Below, one piece after another: positions 1 through 9,914 of a DNA stretch of 64,000 nt (its first letter is position 1; the number at the start of each line of letters is the position of its first letter). The stretch comes from Rohdeia sp041398665. Lineage in GTDB: Bacteria > Planctomycetota > UBA1135 > GCA-002686595. Where the stretch lies: assembly GCA_041398665.1 (NCBI GenBank), contig JAWKUH010000031.1:5518-69517 (forward strand). The letters are read 5' to 3'. The position numbers and the translations under genes are program-made. A model generated the notes under the pieces. It saw nothing but the letters and a program-made list of their open reading frames with translations. It was not told the DNA's origin and searched no databases.

Positions 1-1070
<1,070 letters not shown>

Positions 1071-1345
1071 GTGTTGGGTGGGCGACCGGAGCGCTGCCGT
1101 CGCCGTCGGGCTGGTGCCGTGGGTTGGGTCCGGCGGTGCTCGCCGGAGGGGATCTCGTACGAATGCCTCCGCGTCGGCCATCGAGGCGCGCGGATCGCGC
1201 CGCGGCGAGCAAGAACGGTGCCGAGCGCTCCGAGCGCTCGTTCGCGGCGTCACTCGGCCGCGCTTCCTGCCTGATTGGCAGCCGTCCCCGGAACGCGCGG
1301 CCCGGGCTGTCGCTTTGGCAGGCGCGAGCGGTCCGCCGCGGCGCG

Positions 1346-1351
1346 TAGCAT
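1346..1351 (+). promoter_or_regulatory. -10 hexamer of leaderless NPCBM gene
   Basis: TAGCAT, 7 nt before the ATG at 1359. No Shine-Dalgarno site lies between. It overlaps an alternative ATG at 1350, which argues that 1359 is the true start. Confidence 0.5.
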
Positions 1352-1358
1352 GCGCGGC

Positions 1359-2567
1359 ATGTGGCGCGCGTCCCTCGTCGTCGCGGCCGCCGCCCTCGCG
1401 GCGCCGCTCCGCTCTCCCGCCCAGGAGCCCGCCCGCGTCGAGCACGTCGCGGAGTGGCCGCGGGGCTCGACCCCGCCCGCCGGGCCCTTCCGTTTCGAGC
1501 TCGAGCGCGACGGCGGGTTCGGCCCGCTGCGCCTCGTCCATCCCGCGCCTCCCGAGCCCGCGGCCGCGTCGGACCTGCGCGTCCTGCTCTGGAACGGCGA
1601 CACCCTCATCGGGTCGCCCGCCGCTTCCACGACGACGTCGGAGCGTCTCGGCCTGCTCGCGGACGGCCGACCGGACCTGCCGCTCTCGGTCCCGGTCGAC
1701 GCCTTGCGCCGGCTCGAGTTCACGTCGCGCGTCGACGCCGTTCGCGGCGAGACCCTCGTCGCTCCGGAGGAGGGCGACCGGCTCTACCGCGTCGCGGGGA
1801 CCGGCGTCGACGTGCTCGACGGCACCTTCGACGGGTTCGAGGAGGGGGGCGTGCGCTTCGAGAGCCGGCTCGGTCGGAGGAGCTACCCGTACGAGGAGGT
1901 CGTGGCGCTCTTCGTCGAGCCGCTCGACCCGCCGGAGTCGCTCCACGGTCGGCCCGGCGCCGTCGCGCTCGATCTCGTGGGGGGCACGCGCCTGCCGTGC
2001 GTGCTCGAGTCGTGGGACGGCGTCCGCGCGCGCGTGAGGACGGCCTGGGACCAGCAGCTGGCCGTGCCCACGGAGTGCATCGCGCTCGTCACGGCGGACG
2101 ACGACCGCCTGCTGCACCTCTCGGAACTCGTCGGCGTCGCCGAGTTCGTCGGTGGGAGCGCGTTCGACGACGACCTCGGGATGGTGTTCCGGCCGCAGGT
2201 CGACCGCGCGGTGTCGGGCGGCCCGCTGCGCGCCGGGGGACGTGTGCACACGCGAGGGATCGGCGTGCAGGCGCCGACCGCGCTCACCTTCGACGTCGGC
2301 GCGGCGGGCTACGCGCGTCTGCGCGGTTCGGTGGCGATCGACGACTCGACGGAGCGGTTGGGCCACCGCGGCGCGGCGATCTTCGTCGTGCGCGGCGACG
2401 GGCGCGAACTGTGGCGCTCCGACGTCGTGCGCGGCGGCGGCCCGGTGGTGGCGCTGCCCGAGATCGACGTCGCCGGTGTCGAGCGGCTCGTCCTCGCCGT
2501 GGAGATGGGACCGGACCTGGACCTCGGCGACCGCGCGGACTGGCTCGCGGTGCGTCTCGTCCGCTGA
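1359..2567 (+). CDS. Secreted NPCBM/NEW2-domain protein
   Basis: About 402 residues. An N-terminal signal peptide (WRASLVVAAAALAAPL, ending near RSPAQ) points to export. The middle is acidic and has no recognised domain. The last 140 residues are an NPCBM/NEW2 carbohydrate-binding-like domain: they contain the motif HTRGIGVQAPTALTFDV and end in ADWLAVRLV. Planctomycetes carry many such proteins, usually assumed to bind polysaccharide at the envelope; the ligand here is unknown. An in-frame ATG at 1350 is also possible, but it overlaps the -10, so 1359 is preferred. The gene converges on the GGDEF gene with a 55-bp gap. Confidence 0.8.
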   Translation: MWRASLVVAAAALAAPLRSPAQEPARVEHVAEWPRGSTPPAGPFRFELERDGGFGPLRLVHPAPPEPAAASDLRVLLWNGDTLIGSPAASTTTSERLGLLADGRPDLPLSVPVDALRRLEFTSRVDAVRGETLVAPEEGDRLYRVAGTGVDVLDGTFDGFEEGGVRFESRLGRRSYPYEEVVALFVEPLDPPESLHGRPGAVALDLVGGTRLPCVLESWDGVRARVRTAWDQQLAVPTECIALVTADDDRLLHLSELVGVAEFVGGSAFDDDLGMVFRPQVDRAVSGGPLRAGGRVHTRGIGVQAPTALTFDVGAAGYARLRGSVAIDDSTERLGHRGAAIFVVRGDGRELWRSDVVRGGGPVVALPEIDVAGVERLVLAVEMGPDLDLGDRADWLAVRLVR

Positions 2568-2622
2568 ACCCCGATCGGGCGTCGCTGCGAGCGTCGCTGC
2601 GTGCGTCGCCGCGAGCGCGGCG

Positions 2623-3588
2623 TCACGCGCCGCCGTTCGACCCGGTGTGCCCGTTGCGCCCCGAACCGTTCGACGACGCACCGAGTTCGATCGGGCCGAT
2701 CGCACCGTTCCCGCCGAGGCGCTTCGCCTCGCGCAGCGAGCGTTCCGCCGCGAGACGCAGTTCGGACACCGTCTTCGGGTGTTCGCCGTCGAAGACGGCC
2801 CAGCCGAAGCTTCCGGAGAGCGTGAGGTCGGCGCCGTGTTCGGTCCAGCGGCCCGACAGGCGCACGATGCCCTCGCGCAGACGTTCGCAGACGCGCTCGG
2901 CCTCCGCCGGACCGGCGAAGGGCAGCAGCACCGCGAACTCGTCGCCGCCGAGGCGCCCGGCGAAGTCCTCGAGGCGCAGCGTGCGCCGCACGGCGGCGCC
3001 GACCCGTTCGATGACGGCGTCGCCGACGGTGTGGTCGAAGCGCTTGTTGATCGAGCCGAACTTGTCGAGGTCCACGAGGATCAGGACGAGGCTCGAACCG
3101 CTGCGCGCCGCCGTCTCGAACTGCTCGAGCAGGACCTCCTGGAAGGCCTGGGGGCGCAGGAGGTCGGTGCGGTCGTCGTGGGACGCGCGGTGGCGGAGCT
3201 CGCCGACCTCGCGCCAGCGCCGGGCTTCGCGCAGGAGCCGCTCCACGCGCAACCGGAACTCGCCGGGGTGGGCGCGCCGGTCGACGAGGTCCCACGGTCC
3301 GCCCGACTCGCCGCGCGCCGAGAGGGCCTCGGCCGCGAGGTGGTCGCCGACCATGAGGACCGGGACCTGGCGCAGGCCGCGGGCCGCGAGGGCCTGGAGT
3401 TCGCCGCCGCCGCCCGCCGTGAGGGGGTCGAGGACGACGACCTCGGGGCGGAGCTCGTCGAGCCGCTCGAGCGAGTCCCGCAGGCTCTTCGAGACCACGA
3501 GTCGCACGCCCTCGGGGAGGGCGTTCGTGAGCTTGCGCGCGAGGAGACCCTCCACGTGGTCGCAGGCGAGGACGATGCGCGTCTCCAT
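2623..3588 (-). CDS. Receiver-like/GGDEF diguanylate cyclase
   Basis: A 321-residue cytoplasmic protein that would make cyclic di-GMP from two GTP. Residues 1-115 look like a response-regulator receiver: the aspartate in VVVLDPLTAG is kept, but the usual Thr/Ser and Lys switch residues are not obvious, so phosphorylation is uncertain. Residues 150-310 are the GGDEF domain, with DLDKFGSINKRFDH, an intact GGDEF active site in GRLGGDEFAVLLP, and RLED five residues before it, which fits the RxxD product-inhibition site. The start METRIVLA is chosen because a -10 (GATACT, minus strand) lies 8 nt upstream. The longer open frame upstream has no protein-like character. Confidence 0.88.
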   Translation of the reverse strand: METRIVLACDHVEGLLARKLTNALPEGVRLVVSKSLRDSLERLDELRPEVVVLDPLTAGGGGELQALAARGLRQVPVLMVGDHLAAEALSARGESGGPWDLVDRRAHPGEFRLRVERLLREARRWREVGELRHRASHDDRTDLLRPQAFQEVLLEQFETAARSGSSLVLILVDLDKFGSINKRFDHTVGDAVIERVGAAVRRTLRLEDFAGRLGGDEFAVLLPFAGPAEAERVCERLREGIVRLSGRWTEHGADLTLSGSFGWAVFDGEHPKTVSELRLAAERSLREAKRLGGNGAIGPIELGASSNGSGRNGHTGSNGGA

Positions 3589-3596
3589 CCACCACG

Positions 3597-3602
3597 AGTA
3601 TC
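3597..3602 (-). promoter_or_regulatory. -10 hexamer of leaderless GGDEF gene
   Basis: Minus-strand GATACT lies 8 nt before the ATG at 3588, with no Shine-Dalgarno sequence in between. Confidence 0.45.
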
Positions 3603-3754
3603 CCCCAATCCGGGGCGGTGTGGGAGACGCTGCCGCGAGGGGGTCGCCGCAACGGGAGGCGGTGCCGTCGAGCAGGGCGGTTCCGATCGGGTCGCTCCCG
3701 GCGCACGGCGCGGGGGAACGGCTCGACGAGTCCTCCCGCCCGACCGCCTCGGCC

Positions 3755-3783
3755 TTTCCAGAGTTCCTCGGGATCTGTACCCT
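3755..3783 (+). promoter_or_regulatory. Probable rpsB promoter
   Basis: TTTCCA (-35 like) at 3755-3760, 17-bp spacer, TACCCT (-10 like) at 3778-3783, leading into a leader of about 220 nt before rpsB. Confidence 0.4.
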
Positions 3784-4008
3784 GTTCGGCCTCAATCGTC
3801 GCTTCGAGCGGACCACAGCCGTTCCTCGTGACCCCGTCCTGCACCGCAGGACGCGGTCGAGCGCGCCCGGGATCGATCCTCCCGCGCCGCTGCAAGGACA
3901 GGGCGTGCTCGCTCGACGCACGGGTGGGTGCGGAACGACGCGTTCCGGTCGGACGTCCGACCGGCGTCGACGCCGCGCCGACACCCGGACCTACAACGAG
4001 GATCCTGA

Positions 4009-4884
4009 GTGAACACGAGCGTCGAAGAACTGATCCAGGCCGGAGTCCACTTCGGGTGCCACGCCTCGCGCTGGAACCCGAAGATGGCGCGTTTCATCCA
4101 CTCGCGCCGGAACAACATCCACGTCATCGACCTGCGCGAGACCGTGCGCGGTCTGCTGCGCGCGCGCAACTTCCTCTACCACCTCGCCGCCGAGGGTGCG
4201 CAGATCCTGTGGGTCGGCACGAAGCGCCAGGTGAAGGGCGTGGTGCGCGAGGCCGGCGAGCGCACGGGCATGCCGGTCGTGACCGAGCGCTGGATCGGCG
4301 GCACGCTGACCAACTTCAGCGTCATCCGCAGCCGCCTCCGCCGCCTCGAGGAACTCGAGGGGATGATGGAGGACGGCTCCATCAACCAGTACTCGAAGAA
4401 GGTCGTCTCGAGCCTGCGCCGCGAGATGCGCAAGATCAACCGCAACCTGGGCGGCATCCGCGAGATGTCGAGCATCCCGGGCGCGTGCGTGATCGTCGAC
4501 CCGAGCCGTGAGTACAACGCCGTGCGCGAGGCGAAGCGCATGGGTCTGGCCGTCATCGGTCTCGTCGACACCGACTGCGACCCCGACGGCGTCGACATCC
4601 CGATCCCGGGCAACGACGACAGCCTCAAGTCGGTCCGCGTGCTGATCGAGAACCTCGTCACGTCGGTCGAGGAAGGTGCTGCGAACGCGCGCGAGCGCCT
4701 CGCTGCCGTGGGCTCGGCCGAGCGCACCGACGACATGCCGGTCGGCGACGAACCGCGCCCGACGCGCGGCAACCGTCCGCCGCGTCCCGCGGCGCGTCCG
4801 GAAGCGAGCGCCGAGTCGACCGCCGAAGCACCGAGCGAGGTCGCTGCGTCGACCGAGGCCGAGCCCGAGTCGGGCAAGGGCTGA
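4009..4884 (+). CDS. rpsB: 30S ribosomal protein S2
   Basis: Ribosomal protein of the small subunit. The N-terminal SVEELIQAGVHFGCHASRW and the segments RNNIHVIDL and WIGGTLTNF are diagnostic. At 291 residues it is longer than the usual 230-250: the last 60 residues are an alanine-, glutamate- and arginine-rich tail that looks disordered. The start is a GTG with GAGG 7 nt upstream. It heads the conserved rpsB-tsf-pyrH-frr block; a 206-bp gap with no gene separates it from tsf. Confidence 0.97.
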   Translation: MNTSVEELIQAGVHFGCHASRWNPKMARFIHSRRNNIHVIDLRETVRGLLRARNFLYHLAAEGAQILWVGTKRQVKGVVREAGERTGMPVVTERWIGGTLTNFSVIRSRLRRLEELEGMMEDGSINQYSKKVVSSLRREMRKINRNLGGIREMSSIPGACVIVDPSREYNAVREAKRMGLAVIGLVDTDCDPDGVDIPIPGNDDSLKSVRVLIENLVTSVEEGAANARERLAAVGSAERTDDMPVGDEPRPTRGNRPPRPAARPEASAESTAEAPSEVAASTEAEPESGKG

Positions 4885-5090
4885 TCCCGCGAGGAGTCGC
4901 TCCCGAGCGCCCGCGGTGCCGACCGTCCCTGGTGGGGCGCGGCGCGCCGTGGGCGCCGACGTTCGCAGGTGCGCCCGGCCGGTCCCGGCTCGGCGCCCTG
5001 CGACGTGAAGTCCACTCGACGAATTCCACGACCAACCAACCGACCCGTCGCGCGACACGCGCGTCGACACGTTCCAACGGAGACCTTTCC

Positions 5091-5939
5091 ATGACCATTT
5101 CTGCGAGCCTCGTCCGCGAGCTGCGCGACAAGACCGGCGCGGCGATGATGGACTGCAAGAAGGCCCTCGAGGCCGTCGGCGGCGACATGGAGGCCGCGCT
5201 CGACCAACTCCGCAAGCAGGGCCTCAAGACCGCCGCGAAGAAGGCGGGTCGCGAGACCTCCGAGGGCCGCGTCAGCTCGCGGATCTCGGACGACGCCCGC
5301 ATGGGCGCGATGGTCGCGGTGCGCTGCGAGACGGACTTCGTCGCCAACACCGACGACTTCGGCAGCATGCTCATGCGCTACTCCGCGACGGCGCTCGCCG
5401 CCGACCTGCCGGAGGGCGAGGCCGCGGACCACTTCATGAGCCAGACCGTCGGCGGCGTGACCGTCGAGGAGGACCTGAAGTCGGTGATCGGCCGCCTCGG
5501 CGAGAACATCGTCATCGCCCGCGTCGCCCGCATCGCGGTGCCCGACGGCTACGTCGCGACGTACGTCCACCACAACCACAAGGTCGGCGCGCTCGCGGCC
5601 GTCCGCACCGACGCGGACCGCGCGAAGGCGGAGGCCTTCCTCGGTCGTCTGTGCCAGCACATCGCCTTCACGAAGCCGGCCTACGCCGTTCCCGCGGACG
5701 TCCCGGCCGACGTGATCGAGCGCGAGCGTCAGGTGCACCTCGAGAGCGAGGAGCTCGCCAGCAAGCCGGCCGAGATCCGCGAGAAGATCGTCGAGGGCAA
5801 GATGAAGGCCTTCTACAAGGAGGTCTGCCTGCTCGAGCAGGGTTGGATCTTCGACGCCGGCACGAGCGTCCAGAAGGCGATCACGAGCGAGCTCGGAGCG
5901 AACGCGTCGCTCGCGGGCTACGCCGTGTTCGAGATCTGA
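5091..5939 (+). CDS. tsf: Elongation factor Ts
   Basis: Guanine-nucleotide exchange factor that recycles EF-Tu. 282 residues. The N-terminal UBA-like part SLVRELRDKTGAAMMDCKKAL and the core motif RCETDFVANTDDF are textbook. The ATG at 5091 is chosen because the protein family begins here; the open frame upstream to 4932 has no family similarity. It is followed by a large hairpin (5959-6032) and then pyrH. No frameshift is visible, unlike its two downstream neighbours. Confidence 0.97.
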   Translation: MTISASLVRELRDKTGAAMMDCKKALEAVGGDMEAALDQLRKQGLKTAAKKAGRETSEGRVSSRISDDARMGAMVAVRCETDFVANTDDFGSMLMRYSATALAADLPEGEAADHFMSQTVGGVTVEEDLKSVIGRLGENIVIARVARIAVPDGYVATYVHHNHKVGALAAVRTDADRAKAEAFLGRLCQHIAFTKPAYAVPADVPADVIERERQVHLESEELASKPAEIREKIVEGKMKAFYKEVCLLEQGWIFDAGTSVQKAITSELGANASLAGYAVFEI

Positions 5940-5958
5940 CGCTCGTCGCCGAGCCTCG

Positions 5959-6032
5959 ACCGAAGTCGACCTCGCGGGGGCCGATCGGCGCGCCGAGCGC
6001 ACCGATCGGCCCCCGCGAGTGTTGACTTCGGT
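5959..6032. terminator. Large inverted repeat between tsf and pyrH
   Basis: Two nested perfect arms: ACCGAAGTC (5959-5967) pairs with 6024-6032, and an 18-bp arm at 5971-5988 pairs with 6002-6019, leaving a 13-nt loop. There is no T-run after it. It could be an intrinsic terminator or attenuator, a processing site that sets the tsf/pyrH ratio, or a mobile repeat. Confidence 0.5.
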
Positions 6033-6099
6033 CCCGGCCGCGCACGAAACGGCGCCTGCCGCGTGCACGCGGCGTCGCCAGGTGGTATCCGATGCTCCT

Positions 6100-6822
6100 G
6101 TGACGACGACGACGTACAAGCGGGTCCTGCTCAAGCTCTCCGGTGAGGCGCTCGGCGACCCCGAGTCCGGCCACGGCATCGACCCCGACCTCGGTGAACC
6201 TCGTCGCCGAGCAGATCGCGCGCGTCGCGGCGTCCGGTGTCGAGGTCGCCATCGTCCGCGGCGGGGGCAAACATCCTCCGCGGGGCGGAGTTCAGCCGCC
6301 TCGGCACACCGCGCGAGCGCGGACTACATGGGCATGCTCGGCACGGTGATCAACGGCATCGCGTTGACCGAGGCGATCGAGCAGGCGGGTTGTCACGCGC
6401 GCCTCATGACGGCGCTCGAGATCCGGCAGGTCGCCGAGCCCTTCGTGCGCCGCCGCGCCCTGCGCCACCTCGAGAAGGGGCGCGTCGTGATCCTGTCCGC
6501 GGGCACGGGCAATCCGTTCTTCACGACGGACACCGCGGCGTCGCTGCGGGCGACCGAGCCCGCCTGCGACGTGCTGCTCAAGGCCACGAAGGTGGACGGG
6601 GTCTACACCGCCGACCCGAAGCGCGACGCCTCCGCCGTCCGCTTCGAGCGGCTGACGTACATGGAGGTCCTGAGCAAGGGCCTGCGCGTCATGGACGGCA
6701 CCGCGATCACGCTCTGCATGGAGCAGAAGCTGCCGGTCGTCGTCTTCGACATGTTCGAGCCCGGTAACATCGAGCGGGTCGCCCGCGGCGACGAGATCGG
6801 CACCCGCATCGAGGCCGTCTGA
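6100..6822 (+). CDS. pyrH: UMP kinase, interrupted by three +1 shifts
   Basis: Phosphorylates UMP to UDP; a hexameric amino-acid-kinase-fold enzyme, essential in most bacteria. It starts at GTG 6100 (TTTTYKRVLLKLSGEALGD). The frame then shifts near 6192, 6264 and 6318. Rejoined, the protein reads through GGGNILRG, DYMGMLGTVINGIALTEAIE and KATKVDGVYTADP to FEPGNIERVARGDEIGT, giving about 239 residues, which is normal for the family. All three shifts are +1 (one extra base each); the second is an A run (AAA for AA). Because the downstream frame is perfectly preserved, sequence error is the simplest explanation. Confidence 0.9.
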   Translation: MTTTTYKRVLLKLSGEALGDPESGHGIDPDLGEPRRRADRARRGVRCRGRHRPRRGQTSSAGRSSAASAHRASADYMGMLGTVINGIALTEAIEQAGCHARLMTALEIRQVAEPFVRRRALRHLEKGRVVILSAGTGNPFFTTDTAASLRATEPACDVLLKATKVDGVYTADPKRDASAVRFERLTYMEVLSKGLRVMDGTAITLCMEQKLPVVVFDMFEPGNIERVARGDEIGTRIEAV

Positions 6823-6882
6823 GCACCGGGCCGAGGACTGGAACCGCCGGGGTGTGCGCCCCCGGCGACAAGGAGGAGGAGC

Positions 6883-7441
6883 ATGACCGTCGAACACAGC
6901 GTCCCGAAGGACACCAAGTCGCGCTACCAGAAGGCTCTCGACCACCTCGGCGACATGCTGCGGTCGATCCGGACGGGTCGCGCGACGTCGACTCTCGTCG
7001 ACAACATCCGCGTCGACTACGGCACGCCGACGCCGATCTCGCAGCTCGCCTCGGTGACGATTCCCGAGGCGCGTCAGATCGCGATCAAGCCCTTCGACGC
7101 CTCGATCCTGGAAGGAGATCGGCAAGGCGCTCAGCAAGAGCGACCTCGGCGCCGCGCCCCAGGACGACGGCAAGATGGTCCGCATCACGCTCCCGCCGCT
7201 CTCCGGCGACCAGCGGCAGAAGTTCGCGGCGAAGGCCAAGGAGCTCTGCGAGGAGACCCGCGTCGCGATGCGCAACGTCCGACGCGACATGAACAAGCAC
7301 ATCGACCAGATGAAGAAGGACGGTGAGCTGACCGAGGACGAGCACAAGAAGCTCCACGACGACATCCAGCACGCGCTCAAGGACTGGGAGGGCAAGATCG
7401 ACCAGGCCCACGAGAAGAAGGTCGCGGAGATCATGGAGTAG
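6883..7441 (+). CDS. frr: Ribosome recycling factor, one +1 shift
   Basis: Splits post-termination ribosomes together with EF-G. ATG at 6883 follows a strong Shine-Dalgarno (AAGGAGGAGG). Domain I begins DTKSRYQKALDHLGDMLRSIRTGRA; the C-terminal half with RVAMRNVRRDMNKHIDQMKK is in another frame. The shift lies at about 7110, where CTG-G-AAG carries one extra G. Removing it gives 185 residues, the usual length of the family, with SILKEIGKALSKSDLG across the join. Last gene of the rpsB block. Confidence 0.92.
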
Positions 7442-7507
7442 GTCGGGCGGGGCCGACTCGCGTGGAGCCGACCGGCCGGTCCCGACGGGGCGGCGGGTCC
7501 GCCCGAC
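7442..7507. terminator. Possible hairpin terminator after frr
   Basis: GTCGGGCGG (7442-7450) is the exact reverse complement of 7499-7507, with a GC-rich 48-nt interior. There is no T-run; weak evidence. Confidence 0.25.
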
Positions 7508-7596
7508 TCCACGTCGGAGAACCGGCGCGCCGGGACCTGCCCTCGACCCCGAGGCCGTATCCTCTTCACCGCTCGTCCGCTCCCCGGACGGACACG

Positions 7597-7672
<76 letters not shown>

Positions 7673-7760
7673 CCACCTCGGCCGCGCGCGGCAGCGACAG
7701 CACGCTGCAACGCGAGCTCGGCGCGAGGACACGAGTTCGCTCGAGGATCTCCTCGGGCAC

Positions 7761-7843
7761 GGGTGTATAGCTCAGTTGGTAGAGCAGCAACTGGCTCTTA
7801 ACTGTTGGTCCTAGGTTCGAGCCCCAGTGGGCTACCCACCACC
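7761..7843 (+). tRNA. Degenerate tRNA-Lys (CUU)-like sequence
   Basis: The 5' half (GGGTGTATAGCTCAGTTGG) and the loop CTCTTAA (anticodon CTT) match tRNA-Lys. Three extra bases precede the anticodon arm, the arm itself does not pair well (ACTGG against CTGTT), the T-stem has an A-C mismatch, and the 3' end GGGCTACCC does not pair with the 5' end GGGTGTA. CCA is present. It could be a tRNA pseudogene, a chimera of two tRNAs, or a real tRNA with local sequence errors. Confidence 0.4.
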
Positions 7844-7889
7844 ATGCGAGGGCGCCGCCGGTTGCCGGTGGTGCCCCTCGTGCTCTTCC

Positions 7890-8365
7890 GGCGGCGCCTG
7901 CGGCGCCGAGGACCACGCAGGAAGACACGAAGCGAACGGCAGGAAGGACTCGAAGAACACGAAGGCGCCGCTCCGCGGCGCGGACGCAGGCCCGCGGGTC
8001 GCGGCTGCGCCCCGCGGGTCCCTGCGTCCTTCAGGTTCCGCCGCCGAAGGCGGCGCCTTCCGGTTCTTCGCGTTCTTCGTGTTTCGATTCGTGGTCGCGC
8101 GGCCGGTAGGCCGCGCGCCGCGCCTCGAGGAGCCCGAATTTGCTGCGCGCGGCGCCTTCGGCGCCGGGAACACTGGTTCACAGGGAGCCGGGGAGGACGG
8201 GGAGGTGGAACGCTACCGTTGATCGACGAGCCGTTGCGGTGCGCGGTGACGACGGGTCGCCGGAATCGTCGAGTTGCGGAACGACTCGCAGGTGTCCCTC
8301 CCCGTCCTCCCCGGCTCCCTGTGAACCTGCGTGGTCCCGCGCGGCGCGAAGCGGCGCGCTGTGTT
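7890..8365. repeat. Compound intergenic inverted-repeat element
   Basis: Fills the gap between the tRNAs (plus) and pepP (minus). It contains four modules in order. First, a GGCGCCTGCGGCGCC mini-hairpin. Second, a pair of imperfect arms rich in CACGAAG on one side (about 7913-7965) and CTTCGTG on the other (about 8060-8097). Third, another GGCGCC-TTC-GGCGCC hairpin (about 8152-8166) and a perfect 31-bp inverted repeat (8175-8205 with 8297-8327) around 91 bp. Fourth, a hairpin of the CGCGCGGCGC-GAA-GCGGCGCG type. No coding capacity is evident. Modules three and four recur at 38.7 and 42.85 kb, and the fourth is amplified at 48.8 kb. Confidence 0.8.
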
Positions 8366-8437
8366 CTGCCGCGCGCCACGGACTGGAGCGCCCGTCCTCT
8401 CGCGCACGCGCCTCGCCACCCCTTCGACCCTTCCGAA

Positions 8438-9764
8438 TCAGAGACAGGCGTCCGCCATCTCCGCACAGGCGTGCTCCACGTCGTCGATCTCCTTCGGCAC
8501 GTCGACGGTGAGCACCTCGTGGCCCTTCTCGGTCACGAGCACGTCGTCCTCGATGCGGATGCCGATGCCGCGCCAGCGCGCGTCGCTGAGTTCGTCGTCG
8601 GGCGCGACGTACACGCCGGGCTCGACCGTGAGGACCATGCCGGGCGCGAGCCTGCGCGGCTCGCCGCCGCCGTCGAAGTACGCGCCGACGTCGTGCACGT
8701 CGATCCCGAGCCAGTGGCTCGTCTTGTGCATGTAGACGCGGGAGTAGCTCCGCTTCGAGATCACCTCGTCGAGGCTGCCCTCGAGGATCCCGAGCTCGAT
8801 CAGTCCCTCGCACAGCGTGCGCAGCGCGGCGCCGTGGACCTCGTCGAAGGCCGCGCCCGGGCGCACAGCGGCGATCGCGGCCTTCGGCCGCGAGCACGAC
8901 CGCGTAGAGGTCGCGCTGCTCCGGCGTGAACGTCCCGTCGACCGGGAAGGTGCGCGTGACGTCGGCGGCGTAGTGCGCGTACTCGCAGCCCGCGTCGACG
9001 AGCAGGAGCTCGCCCGCAGCGAGCGGCGCGTCGTTCTCGTGGTAGTGCAGGATGCAGGCGTTCGCGCCTCCCGCGACGATGCTGCCGTAGGCCTCGCTCG
9101 CTGCCCGCCTTGCGGAAGTGGTAGGAGAGCAGCGCGTCGATCTCGGCCTCGTTGACGCCGGGCCGAGCGAGCGCCATCGCCGCCCGGTGCGCCTCGCCCG
9201 TGATCTGCGCGCGGCGCGGCGCATCACGGCGACCTCGGCCGGCGTCTTGAAGAGGCGCAGCTCGCCGACGAGTTCGGTCGCGCTCGACCACTCGACCGGC
9301 GCTCGGCGACCCAACTTCGCCCTGGCGCGGCGCGTCCGCGCGAGCACACCCGACATCGCGCGGTCGCGCGCCTCGTCGTCGCCCGTCGCGTAGTAGACCT
9401 TCGAATAGCCCTCGAGCAGGGAGCCCAGCTCGTCGTAGACCTTCGCCACGTCGCGCGCCTCGTCGACCGCAAGAGCGCCCGGCGCGCGTTCGACGCCCAC
9501 GCGTCGACCCGTCCAGGTCTCCTCGGCCGCGTCGCGCTCGCGCAGGAACAGCACGCTCGCCGGCGTCCCGACCGGGCAGAAGGACGAGGCACGCGCCGGG
9601 CTCGGCGAAACCGGTCGCCCACCAGAAGTCGCTCCCCGACGGAAGCGGTACTCGGAGTCGCCGTTGCGGAGCTTCGGCGTGTTGGTGAAGAGGACGGCGG
9701 CGGCTTCCTGCCGGCGGAGCTCGTCGAGCAGCCGGTGCCGGTTCGTGCGGTGGAGTTCGCTCAT
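8438..9764 (-). CDS. pepP: Xaa-Pro aminopeptidase, several frameshifts
   Basis: Metallopeptidase of the M24B family that removes N-terminal residues before proline. It starts at ATG 9764 (MSELHRTNRHRLLDEL). The N-terminal domain includes SDFWWATGFAEP; the catalytic domain includes ILHYHENDAPL, the metal-binding aspartates in LLVDAGCEYAHYAADVTRTFPV, HKTSHWLGIDVHDVG and LTVEPGVYV. The frame changes at about 9645, 9555, 9215, 9096 and 8890 (-1, +1, -1, +1, +1). The corrected product is about 441 residues, standard for PepP. Two +1 sites read GAG-C-GTG and GAG-C-GAG on the coding strand. A Shine-Dalgarno (GAAGGAGGA) lies upstream, with TATGCT (minus) near 9836. Confidence 0.88.
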
Positions 9765-9914
9765 GTCGTGGCTCGCGGTTCGGACGGGTCCTCCTTCGGT
9801 CGCCGGAGGCCCTCGCCCGGAATCGAGTCCGGCGAGCATAGCGACCGGTCCCCGCCGCGAGGCCTTCCGCACGGGCCTAGGCGTCCGCACGCTCCGCCCC
9901 GCGTTCCCGCTCGG

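Larger units (their letters stand above)
3589..4008. other. Divergent promoter region and long rpsB leader
   Basis: A 420-bp gap between the GGDEF gene (minus) and rpsB (plus). It holds GATACT (3597-3602, minus strand) close to the GGDEF start, and TTTCCA (3755-3760) with a 17-bp spacer before TACCCT (3778-3783) facing rpsB. That would leave a leader of roughly 220 nt, a possible site for S2 autoregulation. I see no gene in it. Confidence 0.5.

Noticed and set aside
3589..3984. N-terminal extension of the GGDEF protein to 3984
   Set aside because: The extra 132 codons are Arg/Pro-rich without domain character, and a -10 sits 8 nt before the internal ATG at 3588.
4176..6179. A 667-codon open frame on the minus strand across rpsB, tsf and the pyrH start
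   Set aside because: It is opposite three well-recognised genes, and its translation is a biased Arg/Ala/Asp-rich shadow caused by the high GC content.
6100..7441. pyrH and frr as true pseudogenes
   Set aside because: Both are essential in bacteria, and their downstream frames are fully conserved; corrected lengths equal the family norm.
8175..8327. Insertion sequence with terminal inverted repeats
   Set aside because: The interior is only 91 bp, with no transposase and no clear target duplication; better seen as a hairpin element.
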